Shown here: piece by piece, positions 8,848 to 17,541 of the stretch | How positions within the stretch are numbered: position 1 is the stretch's first letter | How the letters are laid out: each line of letters begins with the position of its first letter | DNA from: Kosmotogales bacterium | GTDB taxonomy: Bacteria; Thermotogota; Thermotogae; Petrotogales; Kosmotogaceae | Direction of reading: 5' to 3' | NCBI GenBank assembly: GCA_030156385.1 | Contig: JASGMR010000002.1 | Coordinates: forward strand, 27,949-91,948 | Length of the DNA stretch: 64,000 bases | Notes under the pieces: model-generated | What the model saw: the letters and a program-made list of their open reading frames with translations, nothing else | What the model was told of the DNA's origin: nothing | Databases searched by the model: none | Made by a program: the position numbers and the translations under genes

Positions 8848-9609
8848 TTATTCATCTCCCTGTTTGTTTTTATTCTTAAACACATATTTTAAAGCCAAAA
8901 ATGAGTAACTAAAAATTTTAGGAACAACTTTTATCCTTTTTTTGGGTTCCTGTAACGTTCTATAAAGCCATTCCAGATTATGATTTATATAAAAATCCGG
9001 GGCCCTTTTCAATCTCTGAGAAATAACATCAAAGGAGCCTCCCACACCCATAACCAGATTGATATTTAACTTCTGAAAATTATCTGAAATCCACAGATCC
9101 TGTTTTGGAATACCCATTCCTACAAAAAGTATCCTGGCGCCACTTCTGTTTATCTTTTCAATAATAGAATCATTTTCTTTTTCAGAAAAAAATCCATTGT
9201 TGTAGCCCGCGATTTTCAAATCAGGGTATTCGTTATTGAGTTTATTCGTGGCTTCAGCAATAATTTCTTCTCTGGTTCCCAGCAAAAAAACCGGCATATC
9301 TTTTTCTTTTGACGAGTATTCGCAAATCTTATAGATTAAATCAACCCCGGTTATTCTTGGGACTTGCTTTTTATAAATCCATTTTAATGGTTTTAAAACT
9401 CCTACACCGTCAGGAACATGATAATTAGTCTTTTTGACGGCATTTCTATATGCTTCCATTTTTTTGTATTCATAAACAATGAGAGAATTTACCGTGAGTA
9501 CATAAAGCTTCTCACCATTTTTTATTTTTTCCATCATATCGATTGTCGTTTCATCAATATTTTTACCACTGAAATTGAAATCAAAGTATTTCAAATGCAT
9601 TATCCTCAT
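8848..9609 (-). CDS. WecG/TagA/CpsF family glycosyltransferase
   Basis: GT26-family enzyme that adds N-acetylmannosamine(uronate)-type sugars to a lipid-linked acceptor in teichoic acid or exopolysaccharide synthesis. Typical motifs are YHVPDGVGVLKPLKW with the catalytic Asp, RITGVDLIYKIC, FLLGTREE, the ILFVGMGIPKQDLWI motif and GVGGSFDVISQRLKRAP. Length 253 residues. The start is uncertain: ATG at 9609 has no ribosome site and a GAGG only appears within its first codons, so ATG 9600 or TTG 9594 are alternatives. The gene lies directly after the terminator of tRNA-Leu, with no room for a separate promoter. It heads a three-gene envelope operon. Confidence 0.9.
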   Translation of the reverse strand: MRIMHLKYFDFNFSGKNIDETTIDMMEKIKNGEKLYVLTVNSLIVYEYKKMEAYRNAVKKTNYHVPDGVGVLKPLKWIYKKQVPRITGVDLIYKICEYSSKEKDMPVFLLGTREEIIAEATNKLNNEYPDLKIAGYNNGFFSEKENDSIIEKINRSGARILFVGMGIPKQDLWISDNFQKLNINLVMGVGGSFDVISQRLKRAPDFYINHNLEWLYRTLQEPKKRIKVVPKIFSYSFLALKYVFKNKNKQGDE

Positions 9610-9620
9610 TAATAAAAAAA

Positions 9621-9637
9621 GGAAGGCGTAGCCTTCC
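9621..9637 (-). terminator. Intrinsic terminator of tRNA-Leu
   Basis: A 7-bp GC-rich stem (9637-9631 with 9627-9621) with a 3-base loop, followed on the minus strand by seven T's. It starts 3 bases after the tRNA CCA and ends 11 bases before the next gene's first possible start. Confidence 0.85.
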
Positions 9638-9640
9638 CTA

Positions 9641-9730
9641 TGGTGCCGAGGGCGGGATTCGAACCCGCACGGGGTTATCAGCCCCAGCGGATTTTGAGTC
9701 CGCCACGTCTGCCAATTCCATCACCTCGGC
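9641..9730 (-). tRNA. tRNA-Leu (anticodon CAA)
   Basis: A 90-base type II tRNA with encoded CCA. The 7-bp acceptor GCCGAGG pairs with CCTCGGC, the anticodon loop reads CTCAAAA giving CAA (reads TTG), and there is a long variable arm and a GTTCGAA-type T loop. It has its own TTGACA-type promoter and a terminator. Confidence 0.96.
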
Positions 9731-9740
9731 TAGCATGATA

Positions 9741-9769
9741 AATTTAACATTCAAAAGATAATATGTCAA
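9741..9769 (-). promoter_or_regulatory. Promoter of tRNA-Leu
   Basis: A consensus TTGACA (9769-9764), a 17-base spacer and TAAATT (9746-9741) on the minus strand, ending 11 bases before the mature tRNA 5' end. Confidence 0.8.
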
Positions 9770-10244
9770 GACACATCCCAAAAATATTATAAATATTTTG
9801 AAAAATTTATTTATTATTACAATAATAATTTTTAATCTTAAAATTCACAGTTCTTATTAATTAGAATTAAAAGAAATTTATAGATGGTTTGCGGAAAAAA
9901 TAATAATTTCCATTTTCCCATACATTTTTATTTATCAATATGTTGTGATAAAATAAAGGAAACTTTAATTATATTTTTTGATTTTTATTTCACAATAGCC
10001 GTGTCTCATAGATATGGGTGAAGTGTATTTTTTATATAATGATATATTGTAAGTTATCTTTATCTGAATTTTTTAGAGAAATTTACATAATGAGTAAAAT
10101 GGTTCTGGATGGTGTTCGTTTTTGATTAAAAAATTTCATATCTATTACGGAAATTATATAGTACTAATATTGTAATATAAAGAGACGTAATTTCTTAATT
10201 TAGTTTATATAGCTTAAAAACAAATAAACTCAAATTATAAAATA
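9770..10244. other. AT-rich intergenic region with no recognised gene
   Basis: About 475 bases between the tRNA-Leu promoter and the DUF3798 promoter. I found no ORF with a ribosome site, no known riboswitch motif and no strong hairpin. An 11-codon ATG frame near 10090 has no ribosome site. It may hold regulatory sites for the importer operon that I cannot recognise. Confidence 0.5.
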
Positions 10245-10273
10245 TTGAAACTTTCTATTATTGGTGCTAAAAT
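10245..10273 (+). promoter_or_regulatory. Strong promoter of the DUF3798 importer operon
   Basis: TTGAAA (10245-10250), exactly 17 bases, TAAAAT (10268-10273). Transcription would start near 10280, leaving a leader of about 48 bases before the TTG start. Confidence 0.75.
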
Positions 10274-10327
10274 TATGTTGAGTATTCTTATATTTTTTTT
10301 AAATTTTATCAAAAGGGGGTAACAAAG

Positions 10328-11506
10328 TTGAAAAAACTAGTAGTTTTTTTCATTGCCATTTTATTGGCAGCTTTTATGTTTGCACAAGCTGATTTTCACA
10401 TTGGTGTTGTAACGGGTACAGTCTCGCAATCAGAGGATGATTTAAGAGGTGCAGAATACCTTATAGAAAAATATGGTGATTCTGCCGACGGCGGTATGAT
10501 AACCCATGTCACTTACCCCGATCAGTTCATGACAGAGCAGGAAACAACAATCGCGCAGATCGTAGGATTAGCCGACGATCCTCTAATGAAGGCTATTGTT
10601 GTTAACCAGGCCGTTCCAGGAACTGTTGCTGCTTTTAGAACAATCAGAGAACAGAATCCTGACATTCTTTTAATTGCCGGTAATCCACAGGAAGATCCAG
10701 GTATGATAACAGCAGTTGCCGATATGAGTGTTACTGCTGATAACGTTGCAAGAGGTTATCTGATAATTGCAGCTGCGAAGAAAATGGGTGCGGATACTTT
10801 CGTTCATATTTCATTCCCAAGACATATGAGTTATGAACTTCTCTCAAGAAGAAGAGACATAATGAGAGAAGCATGTAAAGACTTAGGGCTTGAATTTGTC
10901 GACATGGGTTCACCTGACCCAACAAGTGACGTTGGTATCGCTGGTGCACAGCAGTTCATTCTTGAAAAGGTTCCTGCATGGTTAGAAACATATGGACAGA
11001 ATGCGGCATTCTTCTGTACAAACGATGCTCATACAGAACCTCTTTTAAAGAGAATTGCTGAGCTTGGTGGTTACTTCGTAGAAGCTGACTTACCATCACC
11101 ATTAATGGGATATCCAGGTGCTCTTGGTGTTACTTTCCCTGAAGAAATAACGGGAAACTGGCCAGCAATTCTGGGTGTCGTAGAAGATGCTGTTATCGAA
11201 GCTGGCGGAGCAGGAAGAATGGGAACATGGGCATATTCTTTTGGATATACAGTAACTGCAGCTCTCGGGGAATTTGCTATCGAATGTGTAGAGGGAAAAA
11301 CGGATGTTAAAGATGTCGAGGTACTCTTTGAAACATTTGCAGAAGCAACTCCAGGTGCAGGATGGAACGGATCATTTTATGTTGATTCTACAGGTCAAGA
11401 ATGGGATAACTATCTCTTAATTTATCAGGATACATATGTATTTGGTGAAGGTTACTTGGGAATGACAGAGATTGAAGTTCCTGAAAAATATTTCGATATT
11501 AAGTAA
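10328..11506 (+). CDS. DUF3798 family periplasmic substrate-binding protein
   Basis: Secreted binding protein of a nucleoside/sugar-type ABC importer. Residues 1-20 form a signal peptide (MKKLVVFFIAILLAAFMFAQA). The remainder is a two-lobed periplasmic-binding fold recognisable as DUF3798: HIGVVTGTVSQSEDDLRGAE at the N-terminus, ILLIAGNPQEDP and AFFCTNDAHTEPLLKRIAELGG. The start is a TTG at 10328 preceded by a strong AAAAGGGGG. It is encoded first in an operon with an ATPase and two permeases, and a GC-rich hairpin follows it, as is usual when binding protein is made in excess. The ligand is not known for the family; I make no substrate call. Confidence 0.88.
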   Translation: MKKLVVFFIAILLAAFMFAQADFHIGVVTGTVSQSEDDLRGAEYLIEKYGDSADGGMITHVTYPDQFMTEQETTIAQIVGLADDPLMKAIVVNQAVPGTVAAFRTIREQNPDILLIAGNPQEDPGMITAVADMSVTADNVARGYLIIAAAKKMGADTFVHISFPRHMSYELLSRRRDIMREACKDLGLEFVDMGSPDPTSDVGIAGAQQFILEKVPAWLETYGQNAAFFCTNDAHTEPLLKRIAELGGYFVEADLPSPLMGYPGALGVTFPEEITGNWPAILGVVEDAVIEAGGAGRMGTWAYSFGYTVTAALGEFAIECVEGKTDVKDVEVLFETFAEATPGAGWNGSFYVDSTGQEWDNYLLIYQDTYVFGEGYLGMTEIEVPEKYFDIK

Positions 11507-11531
11507 GATATACCCATCTTAATGTATTTTT

Positions 11532-11555
11532 TGGGGGGTGAAATAACACCCCCCA
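11532..11555 (+). terminator. GC-rich intercistronic hairpin after the binding-protein gene
   Basis: A perfect 9-bp stem with six G-C pairs in a row (11532-11540 with 11547-11555) and a 6-base loop, but without a T-tract on the plus strand. More likely a 3' stabiliser or partial terminator setting a higher level for the binding protein than a complete stop. Confidence 0.6.
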
Positions 11556-11589
11556 TGTTCTTATTAATTACTGTGAACGGGGTGTTTAA

Positions 11590-13197
11590 ATGGAATCAAA
11601 CGAAGTTGTACTGAAGGTTGAAAATATTGGAAAAGATTTTTTTGGTAATGTTGTTTTAAAAAGTGTTTCTTTTGAAGTAAAAAAAGGTGAAGTAATTGGT
11701 TTAGTTGGAGAAAATGGAGCTGGTAAATCCACATTAATGAATATTTTGTTTGGATTACCAGTCATTAATGAAACAGGGGGATTCTCAGGAAATTTTTTTT
11801 TAAATGGTGAAAAGGCCCATTTTTCTTCTTCATTTGATGCTTTGGATGCTGGAATAGGAATGGTTCATCAGGAATTCGTTTTACTTCCGGGATTTACTGC
11901 AACGGAAAATATTTTACTCAACAGAGAATCTGTGAAAGACAATTTTGCTGTCAACATTTTTGGCGATAGATTAAAACATCTTGATAGAGAAGATATGAAA
12001 AAACGCGCCGTCAATGCTATAAATAAATTGGATGTAAATCTGGATCCGGAAATGATCGTCGCAGAAATGCCTGTTGGACACAGGCAATTTACTGAAATTG
12101 CAAGAGAAATTGACAGATCATCAACTAAGCTTCTGATTCTGGATGAACCAACAGCAGTTTTAACGGAATCTGAAGCCGAAATAATGATAAAAGCTGCAAA
12201 AAAACTCGCCGAAGAGGGGATGTCAATAATCTTCATTTCTCACAGATTGCACGAAGTTCTCGATCTCTGTGACAGAGTTCTTGTTCTCAGAGACGGAAAT
12301 CTCGTATTCGAATCGGAATCTGAAAACACTAATCCCAGAGAAATAGCCGAATCCATGGTCGGAAGATCAATTTCAGATTTCGAACACACAGAAAGAAAAA
12401 AAGAATTGCAAAAAGATCTGCTTGAAGTAAAAGATCTATGGGTTGCTATGCCTGGTGAAGTTGTAAAAGGTGTGAATTTCACAGTGAAAAAGGGCGAAAT
12501 ATTTGGAATCGGAGGTCTTGCAGGACAGGGAAAACTTGGGATTGCAAATGGAATAATGGGTCTTTTTCCTTCCCGGGGAAAAGTTCTGTTCAAAGGCGAA
12601 GAAATCCCATTAAATAACACCAAAAATATACTCGATTTGGGTTTTTCTTTTGTTTCTGAAGACAGAAGAGGAGTTGGATTACTTCTTGATGAACCAATAG
12701 ACTGGAATATCACCTTTACTGCTATGCAGGCTCATGAAAGATTCATCGTAAAATATCTGGGTGGACTGTTAAAATTCAGGAACGACAAAGAAATAAGAAA
12801 AGAAGCTTTAAAGTATATTGATATGCTTCAAATAAAATGTACAAGTGAAAAGCAATTCGCCAGAGCTTTATCCGGTGGAAATCAGCAAAAGGTTTGTCTT
12901 GCTAAAGCTTTCGCACTCAATCCGGAGATTCTTTTTGTTTCTGAACCAACGAGAGGCATTGATGTGGGAGCTAAAGAACTCGTTTTAAATGCATTGAAAA
13001 AATATAACGAGGAATCCGGAATAACTATAATAATAACTTCTTCAGAACTGGAAGAATTGAGATCTATTTCTGACCGAATAGCAATTGTTAATGAAGGAAA
13101 AATAGCCGGTATACTTCCTCCATCCAAACCCGCAACTGACTTCGGTTTACTTATGATAGGAGAATCAAACATTAATGGAGAAGGTGAAATAAAATGA
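11590..13197 (+). CDS. ABC importer ATPase, two nucleotide-binding domains
   Basis: Energises the DUF3798 importer on the cytoplasmic face. It has two ABC modules in 535 residues, like RbsA/NupA-type proteins. Module 1 has Walker A GENGAGKST (residues 40-48) and Walker B LLILDEPTAVL but a degenerate signature (MPVGHRQ). Module 2 has a degenerate Walker A (GGLAGQGKLG) but an intact signature ALSGGNQQK and Walker B ILFVSEPTRGIDVG. This split of one good Walker A and one good signature is normal for the family and leaves one composite ATP site. It overlaps the first permease gene by 4 bases. Confidence 0.94.
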   Translation: MESNEVVLKVENIGKDFFGNVVLKSVSFEVKKGEVIGLVGENGAGKSTLMNILFGLPVINETGGFSGNFFLNGEKAHFSSSFDALDAGIGMVHQEFVLLPGFTATENILLNRESVKDNFAVNIFGDRLKHLDREDMKKRAVNAINKLDVNLDPEMIVAEMPVGHRQFTEIAREIDRSSTKLLILDEPTAVLTESEAEIMIKAAKKLAEEGMSIIFISHRLHEVLDLCDRVLVLRDGNLVFESESENTNPREIAESMVGRSISDFEHTERKKELQKDLLEVKDLWVAMPGEVVKGVNFTVKKGEIFGIGGLAGQGKLGIANGIMGLFPSRGKVLFKGEEIPLNNTKNILDLGFSFVSEDRRGVGLLLDEPIDWNITFTAMQAHERFIVKYLGGLLKFRNDKEIRKEALKYIDMLQIKCTSEKQFARALSGGNQQKVCLAKAFALNPEILFVSEPTRGIDVGAKELVLNALKKYNEESGITIIITSSELEELRSISDRIAIVNEGKIAGILPPSKPATDFGLLMIGESNINGEGEIK

Positions 13198-14237
13198 AAA
13201 ACTCAATTATAGAATCCATAGAAAAAATCGGGTGGCCAAGGATAATAATTGGATTATTCTTAGCTTCTATGTTTGTTATTGCTCCATTTGTAGGTGTTTC
13301 TGTGGGAACATCAATCAGCGATGTTCTGGTAAGATTTACTTTTAATGGCGTTTTAGTGCTTTCACTATTACCGATGGTTAAATCGGGTTGTGGCTTGAAC
13401 TTTGGGCTCCAATTAGGAATAATTTCAGGACTCTTGGGAGCAGTAACAAGTATAGAAATTGGCATAACGGGATTTTTAGGATTTCTCATCGCTATTGGCG
13501 TTTCAATACCCTTTGCCATTTTGTTTGGAATTATTTATGGGTTACTCCTTAACAGGGTAAAAGGGGATGAGATGGTTGTTGCAACATATGTAGGATTTTC
13601 AGTTGTCTCATTCATGAATATGATGTGGTTACTCTTACCATACAAAAGCCCGGATATGATTTGGGGATATGGTGGAACTGGTTTGAGAACCACTATCAGT
13701 GTTGAAAAATATTGGTTTCATGTTTTAAATGATTTTCTTTCGTTTGAGATTGGAGGAGTTTACGTTCCAACAGGGGGTTTTCTGTTCTTTGCCTTAATGT
13801 GTTTAATTGTCTGGATTTTCTTTAAATCCAAAACAGGAACTGCAATGACCGCGACTGGATCGAATCCTGTTTATGCAAGCTCATCTGGTGTTAATGTGAA
13901 TAAAATGAGACTTGTTTCAGTTATAATATCCTCGATTATTGCGGCTATAGGAATTTTAGTTTATGAACAGGGATTTGGATTCATTCAACTATATATGGCA
14001 CCTCTTTATATGGCTTTCCCTGCGATTGCAGCTCTATTACTTGGTGGTGCTTCCGTTGGAAAAGCAACGATTGCCAATGTTATTATCGGAACTTTCCTGT
14101 TCCAGGGTATTCTCACGATGACTCCATCTGTAATCAACAATATAATTAAGAGCGATATGTCTGAAACAATAAGAATCATAGTTTCCAACGGTATGATTGT
14201 TTACGCTCTTACCAGAAGAAAGAAGGCGAGAGGATGA
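13194..14237 (+). CDS. ABC importer permease 1 (BPD_transp_2 family)
   Basis: Inner-membrane subunit of the DUF3798 importer, 347 residues with about eight to ten hydrophobic helices. The segment GLNFGLQLGIISGLLGA near residue 70 and the ATGSNPVYASSSGVNVNKMRLVS cytoplasmic loop near residues 220-240 are the coupling features of BPD_transp_2 permeases of nucleoside/BMP and sugar importers. The start codon overlaps the ATPase gene and the stop overlaps permease 2 (ATGA). The two permeases probably form a heterodimer. Confidence 0.92.
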   Translation: MKNSIIESIEKIGWPRIIIGLFLASMFVIAPFVGVSVGTSISDVLVRFTFNGVLVLSLLPMVKSGCGLNFGLQLGIISGLLGAVTSIEIGITGFLGFLIAIGVSIPFAILFGIIYGLLLNRVKGDEMVVATYVGFSVVSFMNMMWLLLPYKSPDMIWGYGGTGLRTTISVEKYWFHVLNDFLSFEIGGVYVPTGGFLFFALMCLIVWIFFKSKTGTAMTATGSNPVYASSSGVNVNKMRLVSVIISSIIAAIGILVYEQGFGFIQLYMAPLYMAFPAIAALLLGGASVGKATIANVIIGTFLFQGILTMTPSVINNIIKSDMSETIRIIVSNGMIVYALTRRKKARG

Positions 14238-15364
14238 GCATGAGCAATTCAGAAAAAGTAAAAAAGTTTTTAATTAATAATACAGTTCCAATTCTTTTTG
14301 TGGTATTACTTTTCTTTGCGATACCACTTTCGGGATTTTCTCCTGAATATCTCGCGAATGAAATGATAACAAGACTTGGTAGAAATTCTTTCCTTGTTTT
14401 AGCACTTTTGATACCAGTAATGGCTGGAATGGGAATGAATTTCGGCATTGTTTTAGGAGCAATGGCTGGAGAAATTGGATTGATATTCATTACCGATTGG
14501 GGTGTAGTTGGTATAAATGGGGTCTTCCTTGCTATGATCATTTCAACACCAATAGCAATTATCCTGGGATTTGTCGCAGGATTAATTTTAAATGCTGCAA
14601 AGGGAAGGGAGATGGTCACCGGTTTCATGCTCGGATTCTTTATGAATGGAGTATACCAGCTCTTTGTACTTTACGGAATGGGTAATATCATTCCAATAAA
14701 CAATCCGAAAATTCTTCTCCCAAGGGGATATGGAATAAGAAATGCAATAGACCTTGTAAATATAAGACAAGCTTTTGATAGTTTCATAAAGCTAAAAATT
14801 GGCGATATATCTATTCCTGTATTTTCTTTCATTATTATAGCAATATTATGCATTTTCATTGTCTGGTTCAGGAAGACGAAACTTGGTCAGGATATGCGTG
14901 CAGTAGGACAGGACAATGATATAGCTGCAGCTTCCGGAATAGCAGTAAAAAGAACGAGAATTCTATCGATTGTTATTTCAACTGTTTTAGCATGTTATGG
15001 ACAGATAATCTTCTTACAGAACATAGGGACAATGAATACATACAACAGTCATGAACAAGTAGGAACATTTGCAGTCGCTGCTATTCTTATTGGTGGCGCT
15101 TCTGTTGCTAAAGCAAATATTTCGAATGTTTTCATAGGGGTTGTACTATTCCACATGACATTTATTGTATCGCCGAGAGCTGGTAAGGAGCTTGTTGGGC
15201 AAGCCCAGATAGGCGAACATTTCAGAGTATTCGTTTCGTATGCCGTTATAGCGATTTCACTTGCCCTATATGCCTGGAGACGACAGGCCGCAAAAAACAG
15301 AGAGATCAAAGCTGTACTTGATGAACAGAATGAGGCGATTGAAAACAGAGGTGGTTCCCAGTGA
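14234..15364 (+). CDS. ABC importer permease 2 (BPD_transp_2 family)
   Basis: Second inner-membrane subunit, 376 residues, again with eight to ten hydrophobic segments. GMGMNFGIVLGAMAGEIGL and the loop MRAVGQDNDIAAASGIAVKRTRILS match permease 1 in kind, so the two are old paralogues. The last ~30 residues form a charged cytoplasmic tail. The ATG overlaps the stop of permease 1, and the stop overlaps the GTG of the next gene by 4 bases, so translation is coupled throughout. Confidence 0.92.
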   Translation: MSMSNSEKVKKFLINNTVPILFVVLLFFAIPLSGFSPEYLANEMITRLGRNSFLVLALLIPVMAGMGMNFGIVLGAMAGEIGLIFITDWGVVGINGVFLAMIISTPIAIILGFVAGLILNAAKGREMVTGFMLGFFMNGVYQLFVLYGMGNIIPINNPKILLPRGYGIRNAIDLVNIRQAFDSFIKLKIGDISIPVFSFIIIAILCIFIVWFRKTKLGQDMRAVGQDNDIAAASGIAVKRTRILSIVISTVLACYGQIIFLQNIGTMNTYNSHEQVGTFAVAAILIGGASVAKANISNVFIGVVLFHMTFIVSPRAGKELVGQAQIGEHFRVFVSYAVIAISLALYAWRRQAAKNREIKAVLDEQNEAIENRGGSQ

Positions 15365-15774
15365 AAAAATGGATTATTAAAATAAGCTTCGTTGCTGTGA
15401 TTGTAGTGCTAGGAGTTTTACTTTTCTTCTTTGGAAGACAGCACGAAATCATAATCGAATATGGTGATATAAAAATTAATGAAACCGAATACTCTATTGG
15501 AGAAGAATTATATATTGTGAAAATCGATAGTGAAAAAATAGAAATTCAAAATAAAACAAGCAAGTTTTCCAGAAGCACAAGCACATTGAAAACATCAAAA
15601 ATTGTAGGTCCCAATCACTCAATAGAAGTTTACAAAAATGATAGTCCGGGAGAAACGATAAGAAAAGATAATTTCTCCGTTGAAATAAACAACAATGCAA
15701 AGATAAATCTCGTCTCTTTTATAAATGGATTTGATGATTGGTATTCTCAGAAAAAAATAGTCTATGATGAATAA
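15361..15774 (+). CDS. Small membrane-anchored protein of unknown function, importer operon
   Basis: I do not recognise this 137-residue protein. It begins with a GTG overlapping the permease stop. Residues 5-24 (KISFVAVIVVLGVLLFFFG) form one membrane anchor or uncleaved signal, followed by about 110 residues predicted outside the cytoplasm, rich in Lys, Asn and beta-forming residues, with no cysteines. Its position inside the importer operon, with overlaps on both sides, suggests it serves the transporter, perhaps as an accessory or anchor, but there is no direct evidence. Confidence 0.75.
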   Translation: MKKWIIKISFVAVIVVLGVLLFFFGRQHEIIIEYGDIKINETEYSIGEELYIVKIDSEKIEIQNKTSKFSRSTSTLKTSKIVGPNHSIEVYKNDSPGETIRKDNFSVEINNNAKINLVSFINGFDDWYSQKKIVYDE

Positions 15775-16249
15775 CATTACATATCATTTAATGAGAAAAG
15801 ACAGAGAAATAAAAGACAAAAAAATTATTGGAGAAATTCTTCAAAAGTGTAAATATATGACTTTAGCTCTATGTAAAAATGACCTCCCATACCTGGTAAC
15901 TTTGAGCTATGGTTATGACATTGAAAAAGAGGTATTTTATTTTCACAGTGCAAACGAGGGTAGAAAAATCGATTACCTGAGAGAAAATCCAAATGTTTAT
16001 GGACAGATTCTCGTAGATGGCGGATATAGTTATGGAAATTGTTCGCATTTATACCGCACCTTAAATTTTACGGGGATATATAAAGAAGTGTTGGATGACG
16101 GGGAGAAAATAAAGGCACTTACCTGCATGATCAAAACTTTAGAAAAAAATCCGGATTCAGTTTTGAAAGATCAGGTAATCGGCAAAAAAATTAATGCTAA
16201 AATAGGAATTATAGAAAATCTTAAATTCAGCGCAAAGGGAAATTTTTAA
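15764..16249 (+). CDS. NimA-like flavin-binding protein (PNPOx split-barrel)
   Basis: A 161-residue protein of the pyridoxamine-5'-phosphate-oxidase-like fold, of the group related to nitroimidazole reductases. Family hallmarks are the start MRKDREIKDKKIIGEIL, the strand pair YMTLALCKNDLPYLVTLSYGYD, FYFHSANEGRKIDYLRENPNVY and a C-terminal KINAKIGIIENLKFSAKG. It overlaps the preceding gene by 11 bases. The family usually begins at MR(R)KDREI, so ATG 15791 is an alternative start, but neither has a clear ribosome site. An FMN-dependent reductase or a haem/flavin-binding role are both possible; the link to the importer is only by position. Confidence 0.8.
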   Translation: MMNNITYHLMRKDREIKDKKIIGEILQKCKYMTLALCKNDLPYLVTLSYGYDIEKEVFYFHSANEGRKIDYLRENPNVYGQILVDGGYSYGNCSHLYRTLNFTGIYKEVLDDGEKIKALTCMIKTLEKNPDSVLKDQVIGKKINAKIGIIENLKFSAKGNF

Positions 16250-16307
16250 AGAAAATGTAAAGGCCAGGATCTATAATATAAACAAAAGAATTAATGGGGG
16301 GTAAACA

Positions 16308-17462
16308 ATGACAATTTTATTTAAAAAAGCAAAAATTTATCCGATTACTGATGAATGTTTTGTAGGTGACTTGCTCGTTAAAGATGGCAAAATAGCTTCC
16401 ATAGGGCAAAATATCTATTCCGGTGCCTCCGAAGTTGTAGATGCTTCAGGCAAATACATTTTTCCGGGATTCATAGATGCTCATTCACACATAGGAATAT
16501 ATGAAGAGGAAGTTGGAGGGCAATACGGAGACGGAAATGAAATGACTAATCCTGTAACTTCTGAAGTTAGTGTTGTTGACGCATTTTATCCAAATGATCC
16601 ATCTATAAAAAGAGCACTTTCCGGAGGAGTAACGACTGCTATGGTCCTACCAGGAAGTGCAAATCCAATAGGTGGTCAGGGAGCAATTTTTAAATTTAAA
16701 AACATTCCAATCGTTGATAAAATGGTTATTAAAAAATTGGCCGGTCTAAAAATGGCAACCGGCGAAAATCCGAAAAGAGTTTATGGAATTGAAAAAAAAC
16801 AGATGCCTCTGACCAGATTGGGAATTGCATCCATCATAAAAGATTATTTTATCAAAGTGCAAAATTATAAACTCAAAAAAGAGAAGGCCGAAAGTGAGGG
16901 AATTCCGTTTTCAGATGTTAACCCTCAAATGGAAGTTGGATTAAAAGTTTTAAACAAGGAAATTCCGGCAAGAATACACGCTCACAGAATGGATGATATT
17001 TTGACTGCGGTCAGAATAGCTGAAGAATTCGATTTTAAAGTAATAATAGAACACGCCACAGAAGGATATAAAATCGCTGATTTTCTCAAAGAAAAAAATA
17101 TTCCCGTGGTGTTGGGACCATTATTCGGTTTCAGAACAAAACTGGAACTTAAAGATATGACATTCGAAGCTATAAAAATTATCAACGAAAAGGGAATACT
17201 CGCAGCCATGATGTGTGATCATCCGGTAATTCCTCTTGAATCAACAACAATACAGTTGGGAACAGCGCTGAGATACGGGGCAAATGAAGAGAATCTATTA
17301 AAAATGATCACCATTAATCCAGCTAAAATTCTGGGCATTGATGACAGAGTAGGTTCGTTAGAACCAGGTAAAGATGCTGACTTCTCCATATGGTCCGGAC
17401 ATCCATTTGAATTCAGATCTCAAGTGGAAAGCGTTTTTATTGAAGGCGAAAAAGTATTATAA
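16308..17462 (+). CDS. Amidohydrolase, imidazolonepropionase/HutI-like (COG1228)
   Basis: Cytoplasmic metal-dependent hydrolase with a TIM-barrel, 384 residues. Metal ligands visible are the HxH of FIDAHSHIG (residues ~58-62), His in IHAHRMDD (strand 5), His in VIIEHATEG (strand 6) and Asp in MMCDHPVIP (strand 8); the small beta-sandwich is formed by the N-terminal 55 and C-terminal 40 residues (SLEPGKDADFSIWSG). GGGGGG-type ribosome site precedes the ATG. It is the last gene of the importer operon, ending at a terminator. A likely role is hydrolysis of the imported compound, for example a cyclic amide or acyl-amino acid; the exact substrate is not shown. Confidence 0.88.
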   Translation: MTILFKKAKIYPITDECFVGDLLVKDGKIASIGQNIYSGASEVVDASGKYIFPGFIDAHSHIGIYEEEVGGQYGDGNEMTNPVTSEVSVVDAFYPNDPSIKRALSGGVTTAMVLPGSANPIGGQGAIFKFKNIPIVDKMVIKKLAGLKMATGENPKRVYGIEKKQMPLTRLGIASIIKDYFIKVQNYKLKKEKAESEGIPFSDVNPQMEVGLKVLNKEIPARIHAHRMDDILTAVRIAEEFDFKVIIEHATEGYKIADFLKEKNIPVVLGPLFGFRTKLELKDMTFEAIKIINEKGILAAMMCDHPVIPLESTTIQLGTALRYGANEENLLKMITINPAKILGIDDRVGSLEPGKDADFSIWSGHPFEFRSQVESVFIEGEKVL

Positions 17463-17483
17463 AAGTTTTAAATGAAAATAAAG

Positions 17484-17510
17484 CGACTTGTTTTGGTAAA
17501 AAACAAGTCG
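17484..17510 (+). terminator. Intrinsic terminator of the importer operon
   Basis: An 11-bp perfect stem (17484-17494 with 17500-17510), 5-base loop, followed by TTCTTTTA. Confidence 0.8.
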
Positions 17511-17541
17511 TTCTTTTATAATATACTCTATAAAAAATAAA

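Noticed and set aside
10091..10126. 11-codon ATG frame upstream of the DUF3798 operon
   Set aside because: No ribosome site, lies before the mapped-looking promoter, and too short to support.
12240..12713. Long antisense frame within the importer ATPase gene
   Set aside because: No ribosome site, low-complexity Ser/Pro-rich product, and fully explained as a shadow of a well-conserved gene.
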